DNA of 64,000 bases from Temnothorax longispinosus (lineage: Eukaryota; Arthropoda; Insecta; Hymenoptera; Formicidae). The position numbers and the translations under genes were made by a program. How positions within the stretch are numbered: position 1 is the first letter of the stretch; every line of letters starts with the position of its first letter. The notes beneath the pieces are model-generated. The model made no database searches, had not been told where the DNA came from, and was given only the letters and a program-made list of their open reading frames with translations. Of the stretch, positions 22,016 to 33,086 are shown piece by piece. The DNA is taken from assembly GCF_030848805.1 (NCBI RefSeq), contig NC_092367.1, positions 9,101,835 to 9,165,834 on the forward strand, written 5' to 3'.

Positions 22016-22790
22016 TTTTCGGTTTATGTATACATTGTTATTTGTTTATAACTCTATTCGTCCCGACAATCCGCGCAGTCATTTGACATCCGTAACACGA
22101 GAAAGAGCATTACATCGCACATTTTACGTTCTGACAGTTTTAACGGATGTCATACTTACGACAATTAATTCAGTTACATACGATCGTCTTTCAGAAAATC
22201 CTTTTTATACCTTGACCATACAACCTGACAAAAACAACACTTCTTATAGACTGGACCCGATTTATTCTCGCTTCCGAACGAGGAATTAATTATGTAATTT
22301 CGCTGACTACATTTTATCTCCGGTTTTGATTTCGTAGATGCAACGACAAAAACTCAGTATGTATTCGTTAGGCTCTCGAATGGTGAGGTGGCTCTATAGG
22401 TGTAAGAATTTTATATTTTTGTAACTATGAATACCTATACACAATTTATGTTAACCTATAATATTTTATATTACGGCTGAAGAAGACTCGGTGAAGTCGA
22501 AACGTTCCGTTCTTTGTACATATGTTAATCAATTATATGGTTTAACTTCTGCTAATGCTCGATCATTGGCCTTTTTCTTTTTAATTTTTAATTTATAATT
22601 TAATTAAATTGCTCAATAACTTCTTGTTTAATAATGAGCGGATGTAGTACTGAAAATGTACCTATTATATAATATTTTATTTTTCAAAATTGTCAAATTA
22701 CAAACAGGAATTTTGTTGTGACTTTTACAGTTATAAAGTAACTATTTAATGGAAATGAAAGCCTAAAAAAATTAATATTGTAACGCAATT
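22016..22790. other. PLE 3' tail and AT-rich DNA
   Basis: The non-coding tail of the PLE includes the hammerhead-like motif at 22477-22502. Beyond about 22560 the DNA is AT-rich without recognisable features. Confidence 0.6.
22477..22502 (+). ncRNA. Hammerhead-ribozyme-like core in the PLE tail
   Basis: CTGAAGA (fits the CUGANGA core) is followed by one extra A, a 4-bp stem gact/agtc with loop cggtga, then GAAA and CG. PLEs are known to carry hammerhead motifs in their terminal regions. The extra A and the unverified flanking stems lower confidence in activity. Confidence 0.5.
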
Positions 22791-23154
22791 ATTATAATGC
22801 TCAAATCAAACGCGAGAGGAAAACCTGGAAGGAAAAGGAGGAAGGAACTGAAGAGAAAAGTTACAGGAACCAGAAGGACCGGAGGAAAAAGGGGGAGGAA
22901 CAAGTCAAGGGGGGCATCTTGGATTGTATAGAGTCAATATTTAATAGACGATATTAATAGACGATATTGTAAAAATCCGAAGACTGATAGTAAGAGATGT
23001 ATAAGTGGACCCCTTTCTTTGGAATGTATAGAGTCAAACAGAGGCCAGGCCAGGAGAGCAGAAGTTATGTAACGGTTTGGGTACGTTCCGTAAAAACGCC
23101 TTGTAAAGCCGAGAGGCAATTACAATAAAGTGAATATATTATAATGCTCAAATC
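22791..23154. mobile_element. Short retroposon with 17-bp target duplication
   Basis: attataatgctcaaatc occurs at 22791-22807 and 23138-23154, flanking about 330 bp. The insert starts purine-rich and ends acaataaagtgaatat without a poly(A) run. It has no ORF. It could be a SINE, a truncated LINE tail or a retrocopy of a transcript. Confidence 0.75.
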
Positions 23155-23529
23155 ATAAAATATTTACATTATTCATGTCTGCCAATACAATATAATTTTT
23201 TATTCATATTGCATTCTATATAATGGCAATGTTATTATATATTTAACAGGCAAATCAAAATAGCTTCGAATCGATATCGAAATGATGAAATATCGATGTC
23301 TTAACAGAAAATACATAATTTGCCTGTTTACAGTCTGGCGCGATAAATGTATGTCACAAATATTCTCTTTTTTTTTAAATGTCATAAAGCACAAACGTCG
23401 AAATAAGCTTCTTTCGAGCATTATTTCGATATGATGTAATATCGATGATTTCGACGTCAGTTAGACGTCGATTCGATGGGTCATTTCTCGCTGGGTAGGA
23501 ATCTACATCTCTCGTCTCTCGTGTAAGCC

Positions 23530-24325
23530 GGATATAAAAAGCGAACTAATAAGCAAAAGATATAAAATTCTTGAGGTAGTCAATACAATTAAAAAGACTA
23601 AGAAAAACGGCAGAGAGATTACAACTCCACTGCCACTGTTTATGCTAATCTTTCAAAATTCGGAAGATATTAAAAAGATCTATGAAATAAAATACCTATG
23701 TCATTCAGAATTGAAACACTTAAAAATAACAAATTAATTCCACAGTGCAAAAGATGCCAGCGGACATACCCAAAGATTCTGTCAACGGGAGGCAAACTGT
23801 GTTAAGTGTGCAGGTAAACACTTAACGATTGACTGTAAAAAGCCAAAGGATGCAGAAAGTGCTATAATTGTGCAGAGAGTTATCCTGATAGTTATCGTGG
23901 CTGCTTAGTAGCAAAAGAACTTCAAAGAAGGGACAAATTGGCAAATCCTAGGAAAACTCAGGGTATTTAACATAGAATGTTTGAATCAAAAGCAGTTACC
24001 AAAAATGTATCATATGCACAAGTAGTTCAAGAAAATAGAATCCAACCTGAACCAAAACAAAATGAGGAACAGACATTAATGCAACTAATGCAAAACATAT
24101 TAAATATGATGAACAAGTTCTCGGAAAGGCTAAATAGACTGGAAGACAAAAACAAACGAGCAGTAACTACAAAATCAAAATATGGATAAACACGACTTCA
24201 GAGTCGCAACCTGGAATGCAAATGGCATTCAAAATAAAGGGCAAGAATTAGAAATATTTCTCAATATGCAAATTATTGTGTCTTGTTACGGAAACACATT
24301 CGAAAAACCAGACCTACTTAAAAAA
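23530..24325 (+). pseudogene. Jockey-type LINE fragment: Gag zinc knuckles and start of endonuclease
   Basis: Non-LTR retrotransposon ORF1 proteins bind RNA through CCHC knuckles. Here the translation in changing frames shows a jockey-like Gag end (KIYEIKYLCHSELKH), knuckles (GHTQRFCQREANCVKCAGKH, then a third Cys cluster) and a charged tail (ORF 23977-24189). The ATG of ORF2 follows at 24182, opening the apurinic-type endonuclease (HDFRVATWNANGIQNKGQEL). Homology ends near 24325. Frame changes in ORF1 and the missing RT show it is a dead fragment. Confidence 0.82.
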
Positions 24326-25342
24326 AAATGAACGCGTGGTCGCCACGCGCGTTAGAAGTGAAACTTCTGAAGGCAAGGCTTTGCCATAACTTTTCTGAAA
24401 TTAATACAAAAACAATGCAACGGATTTATAGTCACTCCAAGCTGCCCGCAACTCGAAAATATTAGTCGGAGTGCTGACGACGAATTTAGGGAATGTATTT
24501 TAGGCAAGTTAAAATAACAAAAAAATAATATTTTATTAATTGGTGAATCTAGAATCCTGAGTCAGGCAGAGGGTTTGCGGTTATTTCGCTACTGCGCAAC
24601 CTATGACATTTGCAAAAAAATAAATCAAAAAATATTTTTTAGGCAACTTGAAATTTGTTTAATCTTTAATTTTGGCATCTATTTAACCCAGAAATAAAAA
24701 TCCCAGACTATTTTTTGGGTTTTAAAGTATAACTTGACCCCCCCGAATATATTTAATAATTATACCTCAAAAATATACTTTAGGCATTCTGAAATTTTTA
24801 TAGCATGTTTATTAAATAATATTAAAAATACGTGTAAATCGCCAGACGAATTAAACGGTTTTTAATAATTCCCTGACGCGAATAAAGATTTAAAATGAAT
24901 GCGACAAAAAAGCCTTATGCGTAGCCATAAGTGCGAGAGAGATAGTTAAGGACCTAAGATTTATGCATTTAAAAATGCCTGATTATGCGTGAAATTTTAT
25001 TGAAATTATCCAAAATTGTGCGGTCTAAAATAAGCTGAATTTTAGTGTGTATGATCTTGTTTCTTAATATGTACTTTAAATACCATTATTGCTTTGGGAC
25101 AAACCACTGTCTAGCAGTAGAGATGGAGTTTAATGAGTACACTGAGAGTCAAGGGAAATAAGAAATCAAAATACAGATACAATAATTCATTATAGGCAGT
25201 TTATTAAATAAAAAAAATTAAATTTAAGTATGAAATATGCATGAAACAGTTTTCTAACTTGAGTTATAATTGTTGTAAAATTTAATTAATGAAATGAAGA
25301 ACATAAAATAAACTAAAAGTATCTCTTGAGATACAACACAAG

Positions 25343-25857
25343 CTGGCACCCCCACTCATTAAAATTACATATAAAATAAAAAACTCAATATGTTAGAATT
25401 ATGTGCTTTTTATGTGCTTTTAAATGCCACAAACGAAATTAGTCTATCTATAATAATTTAAAAGATATACACAAAAAAGATTATACATACTACTGATATA
25501 AGAGTAAAGTATTAGTTAAAATACAGAAAGCTAAATAATTCTTGTTTTAAAATGTTTCTTGATTAATGTGTTCTCGAAATATGCACAATGAAATTTTCGT
25601 GCTCATCCTCTTCCACCGACCCGAACGTGAGCACTCCATACGTGCAAGAGTAAAATACCAGTTAAAATACACATAGCAAATTGGTTTTAGTCTTAAAATG
25701 TTCTTTAATTTATGTGCTTTCAAAATATGTGGAATAAGAGTTTTGTGCTTATCCCCTTCAGATGACAAACCTTCTTGAAAGTGAGCATCCCATACGTACA
25801 AGAGTAAAGTACCAGTTAAAATATAGATAGCGAATTGGTTTTAGTCTTAAAATGTTG
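25343..25857. repeat. Truncated arm of foldback element C
   Basis: It starts aagctggcacccccactcat and is nearly identical, over about 515 bp, to the left arm of element C at 30134-30650. The LINE at 25858 cuts it off. Confidence 0.9.
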
Positions 25858-25874
25858 AGAGAGGTGAGTCAATA

Positions 25875-28800
25875 ATGGATTTTATTCTTACAAATAACCT
25901 GACCGTTTGCAATAGAGGCAATATGCCGACGTTTGTGAACAAGGTTAGGGAAGAGGTGATAGATCTGACCTTGACCACAGGCGAGGAGGGGTTGATAGTT
26001 GAGGACTGGAGGGTCTCCTTAAAACGATCCTTCTCGGATCATAGGAGAATTTTATTTAGAATAAACCGCGCGGCCCCAACTAGCAAGCCCTTTAGGAACC
26101 CCAAAAGAACGAACTGGGAAATGTTTAGCAAACTCGTGGAGGGGTACGGGAATGGGGGACCAGAGTTCCAAATGTCAAAGTACCCATCTATCGAGGGAAT
26201 AGAAGCTTTAGTTAATGAACTAGAAGTTGCATTAATAAGGGCTTTCAAAAAATCCTGCCCTGTTAGCCGCTCACGCAAAGCCACCAAACCCTGGTGGAAT
26301 GGCGAACTTAGGCAACTAAGGACGGAAACAAGGAAGCTCTACAACAATGCAAAAAGGGATAAGACAAAAGAGAGCTGGGATATATATAAGACCAGCTTTA
26401 ATGAGTTTAAGTATAAGATAAGAGAAGCAAAATGGGAATCGTTTAAGGAGTTCAGTGAATCCCTTATGGATACTAGCGAGGCCGCAAGGTTCAGAAAGGT
26501 GTTATCAAAGGATCCAGCGATCCCAAGTAACATCATGAAACCGGATGGCTCGTGGACTGAGTCCAACAACAAGACCCTGGAACTTCTTATGAACACCCAC
26601 TTTCCTGGGTGCGGGAACATTGATTACAATGACGTAAGAAAGGATAATTTCCACAGACGGGGGGATTTGATGACCCCTGCGGAGAGAGAAACGAGGGCGA
26701 AAATGATCGTCACAGAGGAGAGAGTATTATGGGCGGTGCATTCCTTTGGCCCATACAAATCTGCGGGCCCGGATGGGATACTACCCATTATGCTACAAAA
26801 ATCTCTGAACAGCATTATTGGGAGGCTAAAGAGAATCTTCGTGGAATGTCTTACATTAGGCTACATACCGAGAAGATGGAGAGAGGTAAGGGTGGCGTTT
26901 ATAACTAAGGCTGGTAAACCGAGTCACACTACGCCAAAAGATTTTAGGCCTATTAGTTTATCATCGTTTCTGTTGAAGACACTAGAGAGACTGATAGACA
27001 TGCATATAAAAGAGACCACAAACATAGAAAATCTGTGCAAAATGCAACATGCCTATCTAAGAGGCAAATCGGTCGAAAGCGCACTACACGTGGTTGTCGG
27101 AACAATTGAAAAATCCCTCAAAGACAAGGAATACACTTTGGCTGCATTCCTGGACATAGAGGGGGCTTTCAATAACGTCAAAACTGAATCTATAAAAGAG
27201 GCTTTAGAAACACTAGGTGTAGAGCATATGGTCACGGAGTGGGTGATAAGGATGCTGGAAAGCAGAGTTATCACCTCGGAAATAGGCAACAGCTCCACTA
27301 GCAAGAAGGCAACAAGAGGCACACCGCAAGGAGGAGTGATATCACCGCTATTGTGGTTGATCGTGATAAACAAGATCCTAACAATCTTTAAAGAGAAAGG
27401 GATCAAAATGATAGCATATGCAGATGACGTAGTCATACTGATCACAGGCAAATACTTGTCTACAATCAGTGAGATTATGGAATCTGCGCTAAAAGAACTA
27501 TCAAAGTGGGCAGGAGAGAATGGTCTAGGGGTAAACCCGAGCAAGACCGAGCTCATCCTATTCACAAGAAAGTATAAAATACCCAATTTTACACCACCAA
27601 AGCTGGAGGGGAGGGCACTTACACTTTCAAAGGAAATTAAATACCTCGGAATTATCCTAGACTCCAAACTCTCATGGAAAAGGAACGTGGAGGAAAGGAT
27701 GAGGAAAGGAATGATTGCCTACTATGCGTGTAGGAAAATGTTTGGAAGGAAATGGGGCCTGATGCCGCAAATCATACATTGGATGTACACTGCGGTAATA
27801 AGACCGATCATTACATACGGAGCATTAGTCTGGTGGGAAGCCATGAACAAGGAGGTAAACAAAAAGAGCCTCACCAAGGTACAAAGGCTTGCAGCCCTGG
27901 GTATCACAGGAATGAGGAATAATACAGCACAAGCTGCATTGGAGGCAATCTTGAACCTACAACCACTTGAGTTGTACGTTAAAGGCCAAGCAGCAAAAGG
28001 AGCCGTAAGGCTCAGGGAGTCAAATCTCTGGAAGCCGATCAACTACGGACATTCAAGAATACTGGAGGAGATCGGAAAACTGAACAGTAACAAAGGACTA
28101 AACCTGAATAGTCCAACGGACTACTTAGTTGCCAGGCATAACTTCGAGGGGTGTGTTAACATACGCATCCCCTCTAAGGAGGAATGGGAGGATAACTCGG
28201 TTATAAACGAACATGAAACATCAGTCTACACCGATGCCTCCATAACCAAAACGGGTGCAGGCATTGGAATCTACTCTGAGGCGCTCAACATCCAGAAGTC
28301 ATACAGACTAAAGAACGGTTGCCACGCCATACAGGCAGAAATCTGTGCAATAAGGGAGGCAGCCAGGCTAATCTGGGTGAGTGGCAAACCATTAAGGGAT
28401 GTCACAATCTACTCTGACAGTCAGGCTGCGCTCAGAAGTATTGCATCAAAAACAGTGAGATCAAAGGTAGTGATGAGTTGCCAAGAAGCGCTGTCCTGGC
28501 TCCGCGGCGACAAGGTCGGTCTGCGCTGGGTTCCCGGTCACAAAAATGTGGTAGGGAACATAGGTGCGGACAGACTGGCAAAGCTGGGGGCGGGAGGGAA
28601 CGGCGCGGAGGTAATAGACTCCCCACTACCACCGATCAGTTCACTGAAAGATGCCATAGAGGAAATTATACTGGAGAAACATAAAGAGATTTGGCAAAAC
28701 CGGAATGATTGCGGGATAGCCCGAAATCTCTGGCCCAAGATAGATAACAACAGGACTAGGCAACTATTGAAACACAAGAAGAACCTGGTTCGCATAGCAG

Positions 28801-29060
28801 CAGGAGTTATCACAGGAAACTGTGCGGTCGGAGTGAACCTCCAGAAATGGAAAATCACAGATGACAGCTACTGCAGAGAATGCAACGAGGAAGAAGAAAC
28901 AATTGAGCATCTGATGTGCTGGTGTCCAGCCCTAGAAAACCGACGCCTCCAGACAATGGGACAAGAATTTCTGGATGGACTGGAAGACGCAGCGGAGATG
29001 GGCATTGACAATATAATGAGCTTCGCACGGAACTGGAAGTGTTTCAACGCGAGGTGGTAA
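25875..29060 (+). CDS. LINE ORF2: endonuclease (partial), reverse transcriptase, RNase H, zinc finger
   Basis: The protein primes reverse transcription at a nicked chromosomal target. The 1061-residue frame starts within the endonuclease: MDFILTNNLTVCNRG, and the SDHR motif near residue 55 survive, but the N-terminal catalytic residues are lost. RT spans about 275-600: KSAGPDGI, KDFRPISLSSF, AFLDIEGAFNNV, GTPQGGVISPLLW, and the catalytic IAYADDVV with YADD at 515-518. A linker follows with LGIILDSKLSWKRN and ITYGALVWW. RNase H is at about 783-905 (VYTDASITKTGAG, AEICAIREA, IYSDSQAALR, WVPGHKNVVGN). A CCHC-like finger is near 1000 (YCRECNEEEETIEHLMCWC). An RNase H after RT places it in the I/LOA-like superfamily; the exact clade is unsure. 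The RT-to-finger part is entirely open, so it decayed little. The first Met is only the first available after truncation. Confidence 0.92.
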   Translation: MDFILTNNLTVCNRGNMPTFVNKVREEVIDLTLTTGEEGLIVEDWRVSLKRSFSDHRRILFRINRAAPTSKPFRNPKRTNWEMFSKLVEGYGNGGPEFQMSKYPSIEGIEALVNELEVALIRAFKKSCPVSRSRKATKPWWNGELRQLRTETRKLYNNAKRDKTKESWDIYKTSFNEFKYKIREAKWESFKEFSESLMDTSEAARFRKVLSKDPAIPSNIMKPDGSWTESNNKTLELLMNTHFPGCGNIDYNDVRKDNFHRRGDLMTPAERETRAKMIVTEERVLWAVHSFGPYKSAGPDGILPIMLQKSLNSIIGRLKRIFVECLTLGYIPRRWREVRVAFITKAGKPSHTTPKDFRPISLSSFLLKTLERLIDMHIKETTNIENLCKMQHAYLRGKSVESALHVVVGTIEKSLKDKEYTLAAFLDIEGAFNNVKTESIKEALETLGVEHMVTEWVIRMLESRVITSEIGNSSTSKKATRGTPQGGVISPLLWLIVINKILTIFKEKGIKMIAYADDVVILITGKYLSTISEIMESALKELSKWAGENGLGVNPSKTELILFTRKYKIPNFTPPKLEGRALTLSKEIKYLGIILDSKLSWKRNVEERMRKGMIAYYACRKMFGRKWGLMPQIIHWMYTAVIRPIITYGALVWWEAMNKEVNKKSLTKVQRLAALGITGMRNNTAQAALEAILNLQPLELYVKGQAAKGAVRLRESNLWKPINYGHSRILEEIGKLNSNKGLNLNSPTDYLVARHNFEGCVNIRIPSKEEWEDNSVINEHETSVYTDASITKTGAGIGIYSEALNIQKSYRLKNGCHAIQAEICAIREAARLIWVSGKPLRDVTIYSDSQAALRSIASKTVRSKVVMSCQEALSWLRGDKVGLRWVPGHKNVVGNIGADRLAKLGAGGNGAEVIDSPLPPISSLKDAIEEIILEKHKEIWQNRNDCGIARNLWPKIDNNRTRQLLKHKKNLVRIAAGVITGNCAVGVNLQKWKITDDSYCRECNEEEETIEHLMCWCPALENRRLQTMGQEFLDGLEDAAEMGIDNIMSFARNWKCFNARW

Positions 29061-29157
29061 AGACGGGTCAAGGGTTAAAAATAGGGTATCACAATGGACC
29101 TCAGGTCTCCGAGTGAATGGTCACTAGATGACCACACCCTTTCACCTAACCTAACCT
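29061..29157 (+). other. LINE 3' UTR and tail
   Basis: A short UTR after the ORF2 stop ends in ttcacctaacctaacctaa. The repeats match the TTAGG-type telomere unit of many insects, but three copies can equally be an element-encoded tail. Confidence 0.7.
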
Positions 29158-29812
29158 AATAAACTGCCTCTATAGATGGATTATTGTATCTGTATTTTGA
29201 TTTCTTATTTCCCTTGACCTTCAGTGTACTCATTAAACTCCATATCTACTGCTAGACAGTGGTTTGTTCCAAAGCAATAATGGTATTTAAAGTACTTACT
29301 AAGAAACAAGATCATACCCACTAAAATTCAGCTTATTTTAGACCGCATAATTTTGCATAATTTCAATAAATAAAATTTCACGCATAATCAGGCATTTTTA
29401 AATGCATAAATCTTAGGTCCTTAACTATCTCTCTCGCACTTATGGCTACACATAAGACTTTTTTGTCGCATTCATTTTAAATCTTTATTCGCGTCAGGGA
29501 ATTATTAAAAACCGTTTAATTCATCTGGCGATTTACACGTATTTTTAATATTATTTAATAAACATGCTATAAAAATTTCAGAATGCCTAAAGTATATTTT
29601 TGAGGTATAATTATTAAATATATTCGGGGGGGTCAGGTTATACTTTAAAACCCAAAAAATAGTCTGGGATTTTTATTTCTGGGTTAAATAGATGCTAAAA
29701 TTAAAGATTAAACAAATTTCAAGTTGCCTAAAAGATATTTTTTTGATTTATTTTTTTGCAAATGTCATAGGTTGCGTCGAGGGGGTAACCACTAAATGTA
29801 ATCGTGGGACAA

Positions 29813-29985
29813 TGTCCCCGAAATCATTATGAAATCATATGAAATCACTAGAAATCAAAATCACATAAAATCACTAGAAATCATATATGAAATCAGCAAA
29901 AATCATTTTGAATCTCTGTGTTATCACTGGAAATCATGTGGAATCACCATGAAATCACCATGAAATCCTCGGTGAAATCTGATAA
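29813..29985. repeat. Left subterminal GAAATCA array of element B
   Basis: About a dozen degenerate copies of a-tgaaatca occur every 8-20 bases (gaaatcattatgaaatcata and similar). They have the same strand orientation as the right-hand array. Confidence 0.8.
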
Positions 29986-29998
29986 TGTCTGTTAAGTT

Positions 29999-31846
29999 AG
30001 CACCCCCCCCCCCCACAAAAATCGGAATAACACATATACAGAAATTAAGTGCTCTTTGTGTGCTCTATTCACGATTTTTGTGCTCGAGCAGTTTCGCGGG
30101 AAAACGCAATTAAAAGTGGGGGTGCTGGCTTAACATAAGCTGGCACCCCCACTCATTAAAATTACATATAAAATAAAAAACTCAATATGTTAGAATTATG
30201 TGCTTTTTATGTGCTTTTAAATGCCACAAACGAAATTAGTCTATCTATAATAATTTAAAAGATATACACAAAAAAGATTATACATACTACTGATATAAGA
30301 GTAAAGTATTAGTTAAAATACAGAAAGCTAAATAATTCTTGTTTTAAAATGTTTCTTGATTAATGTGTTCTCGAAATATGCACAATGAAATTTTCGTGCT
30401 CATCCTCTTCCACCGACCCGAACGTGAGCACTCCATACGTGCAAGAGTAAAATACCAGTTAAAATACACATAGCAAATTGGTTTTAGTCTTAAAATGTTC
30501 TTTAATTTATGTGCTTTCAAAATATGTGGAATAAGAGTTTTGTGCTTATCCCCTTCAGATGACAAACCTCCTTGAAAGTGAGCATCCCATACGTACAAGA
30601 GTAAAGTACCAATTAAAATATAGATAGCGAATTGGTTTTAGTCTTAAAATGTTCCTTAATTTATGTACTTTCAAAATATGTAGAATAAAAGTTTTGTGCT
30701 TATCCCCTTCAGCAGACAAACCTCCTTGAAAGTGAGCACCCCATACGTACAAAAATAAAGTACCAGTGCACGGAAATCTCATTGTGCATATTTTGAAGCA
30801 CATAAATTAAGGAACATTTTAAAACTAAAACCAATTCGCTATCCGTATTTTAACTGGTACTTTACTCTTGTACGTGTGAGGTGCTCACTTTCAAGGAGGT
30901 TTGTCGGCTGAAGGGGATAAGCGCAAAACTTTTATTCTACATATTTTGAAAGCACATAAATTAAGGAACATTTTAAGACTAAAATCAATTCGCTATCTGT
31001 ATTTTAACTGGTACTTTACTCTTGTACTTATGGGAAGAGGATAAGCACAAAACTCCTATTCCACATATTTTGAAAGCACATAAATTAAGGAACATTTTAA
31101 GACTAAAACCAATTTGCTATCTGTATTTTAACTCGTACTTCGTATGGGGTGCTCACGTTCGGGTCGATGGAAGGGGATGAGCACGAAAATTTCATTGTGC
31201 ATATTTCGAGAACACATTAATCGAGAAGCATTTTAAAACAAGAATTATTTCGCTATCTGTATTTTAACTGGTACTTTACTCTTGTACTTATGGGAAGAGG
31301 ATAAGCACAAAACTCCTATTCCACATATTTTGAAAGCACATAAATTAAGGAACATTTTAAGACTAAAACCAATTTGCTATCTGTATTTTAACTCGTACTT
31401 CGTATGGGGTGCTCACGTTCGGGTCGATGGAAGGGGATGAGCACGAAAATTTCATTGTGCATATTTCGAGAACACATTAATCGAGAAGCATTTTAAAACA
31501 AGAATTATTTCGCTTTCTGTATTTTAACTGATACTTTACTCTTATATCAGTAGTATATAGATCTTTTTTTGTGTATATCTTTTAAACTATTACAGATAGA
31601 CTAATTTCGTTTGAAGCATTTGAAAGCACATAAAAAGCACATAATTCTAGCATATTGAGTTTTTTATTTTATATGTAATTTTAATGCGTGGGGGTGCTAG
31701 CTTATGTTAAGCCAGCATCCCCACTTTTAATTGCAATTTCCCGCGAAACCGCTCGAGCACAAAAATCATGAATAGAGCACATAATTAGCACATAGAGCAC
31801 TTAATTTCTGTATATGTGTTATTCCAATTTTTGGAGGAGGAGTGCT
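29999..31846. mobile_element. Foldback element C, 1.85-kb palindrome
   Basis: The ends AGCACCCC...CACAAAAATCGGAATAAC and the inverse gttattccaatttttgg...gtgct enclose arms that mirror each other around about 30770. Repeated units carry ttttaactggtactttactc and catattttgaaagcacataa. A near-perfect 260-bp tandem duplication lies at 31001-31260 and 31261-31520. ORFs such as 30344-30598 (-) are repeat artefacts. Confidence 0.88.
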
Positions 31847-32103
31847 AATTATAGATGAGACCGTCGTGTGACCCAAAATAGTGGTCGTAACGTCGTTGTG
31901 TTATGCTTAATAAAAAAAAAAAAAACTTGCCAGTCAGGCCGTTTAACTATACCTAATTATTTCATCACTGGCGATCAACTTTTATTGAATATTTATATTA
32001 AATCAATTATTTTTAAAATAAAAAATTTACCTGACAATGTGATTATTCCTTATCCACTACTTATTAATTTTCAAATAAGTAATAATTCATGTATTAAAAA
32101 CAC
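31847..32103. other. Non-coding stretch before the CDIN1-like exon
   Basis: AT-rich with an A14 run at 31911-31924. It may be intron from the captured gene. No recognised coding sequence. Confidence 0.4.
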
Positions 32104-32298
32104 ATGAAGAATATAAAACGATGCGAAACTGGAAACTACTGGAACAGATTCGGGTCTGGACTAGTTATTTATTGGTTCGGATTCTTTGACTGCTTGAACA
32201 GATCGACTAAGAAAAAGTTTATTATAATGGACCATTTTCCCAAAAATATTACATACATGGATCCAACTTGTATCAAATCTATGAATAATACGTGATTA
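32104..32298 (+). pseudogene. C-terminal exon fragment of a CDIN1 (C15orf41) homologue
   Basis: CDIN1 is a conserved PD-(D/E)XK-nuclease-fold protein that binds codanin-1 and is linked to erythroid chromatin assembly in vertebrates; its insect role is little known to me. The frame contains YWNRFGSGLVIYWFGF, matching the family's C-terminal YWNRFGPGLVIYWYGF signature from memory, followed at the right spacing by a segment ending in FPKNI and then MDPTCIKSM and a stop. Only this last part is present and no other CDIN1 exon was found. The residues just before YWNRF look shifted, suggesting a 1-base insertion. It lies in element B and points toward the FAM50-like copy, consistent with both being captured as one genomic piece. 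Confidence 0.7.
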
Positions 32299-32641
32299 TA
32301 ATCGATATAATTGTATATATTTATTTTTGTTCAGTTATCTTCAAGAAATGACAAGAGATGGTACATCTAATATTTGTAAATAGATTTCTGTTAGAGGATC
32401 TGATCATGGATTAATATTTTAATACTGTTTCTGTATCGGAATGAATTAAAGTATGGTTTTGTATTTTCATATTGTAATTATTATATTCAAGTCATTAAAC
32501 TATTCATGTATTTTTATTTTCCCTCCAAATGTTTGCGAAAACTTAACTATTTAGTAGAGCTATATAATCGAGTAAATGAATTAAATATTATCACATAACT
32601 GAATGAATTAAAATCACAGTTCTTAAAAATACAATGTAGCT

Positions 32642-32696
<55 letters not shown>

Positions 32697-32706
32697 TGTA
32701 AAATAG

Positions 32707-32737
<31 letters not shown>

Positions 32738-33086
32738 AGGTCCGGAAGTATGTTCCGGGACTTTTATTTTTTTACATCGGTATATTCCAGGACATTTGGC
32801 AGTTTCCAGGACTGTCCTGGAAAAAATTCATGTCCTACGGCACGTTTCGGGACAATTTTTTGAATCTGATTACATATATATGCGTTATATTCCAGGACTG
32901 TACATTTCAAAAAACGTAAACAGTCCCGGAACATACCTCTAGACCTACATATATATATATATATAATCAGCTGTTTTATAATGAATCAATTGTACGATGA
33001 AACAAAGTTATTTATCTGGTTATAATATTTACAGTCCTTGAATCTGAATCCTTTAAACAAAATTGGACACATCGTTGAATCTAAGA
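32299..33086. other. Region between the two captured gene ends, with TA tracts and a MITE
   Basis: No gene. (TA)n tracts lie at 32646-32697 and 32709-32734, with a MITE at 32735-32949. The rest is AT-rich and would be the intergenic or 3' UTR DNA of the convergent gene pair. Confidence 0.5.
32735..32949. mobile_element. MITE (215 bp) between TA tracts
   Basis: The left end TGTAGGTCCGGAAGTATG is matched by the inverted right end TGTAGGTCTAGAGGTATG, followed by ttccgggact on both sides. Flanked by TA repeats, as expected for a TA-targeting element. Confidence 0.75.

Larger units (their letters stand above)
25858..29157 (+). mobile_element. 5'-truncated LINE with RNase H, tail CCTAACCTAACCTAA
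   Basis: The element begins inside the endonuclease domain (about 25858) and ends in a 3' UTR with three CCTAA units (29143-29157). The left neighbour is element C and the right neighbour is the arm of element A, with no target duplication, so insertion was accompanied or followed by a deletion. Confidence 0.85.

Noticed and set aside
29143..29157. Interstitial telomere (CCTAA)3
   Set aside because: Only three units at the exact 3' end of a LINE; better explained as the element's tail.
25547..30803. ORFs beginning MYVWDAHFQ (two near-identical copies)
   Set aside because: They lie in foldback element C and its truncated copy, recur because the DNA repeats, and have no domain.
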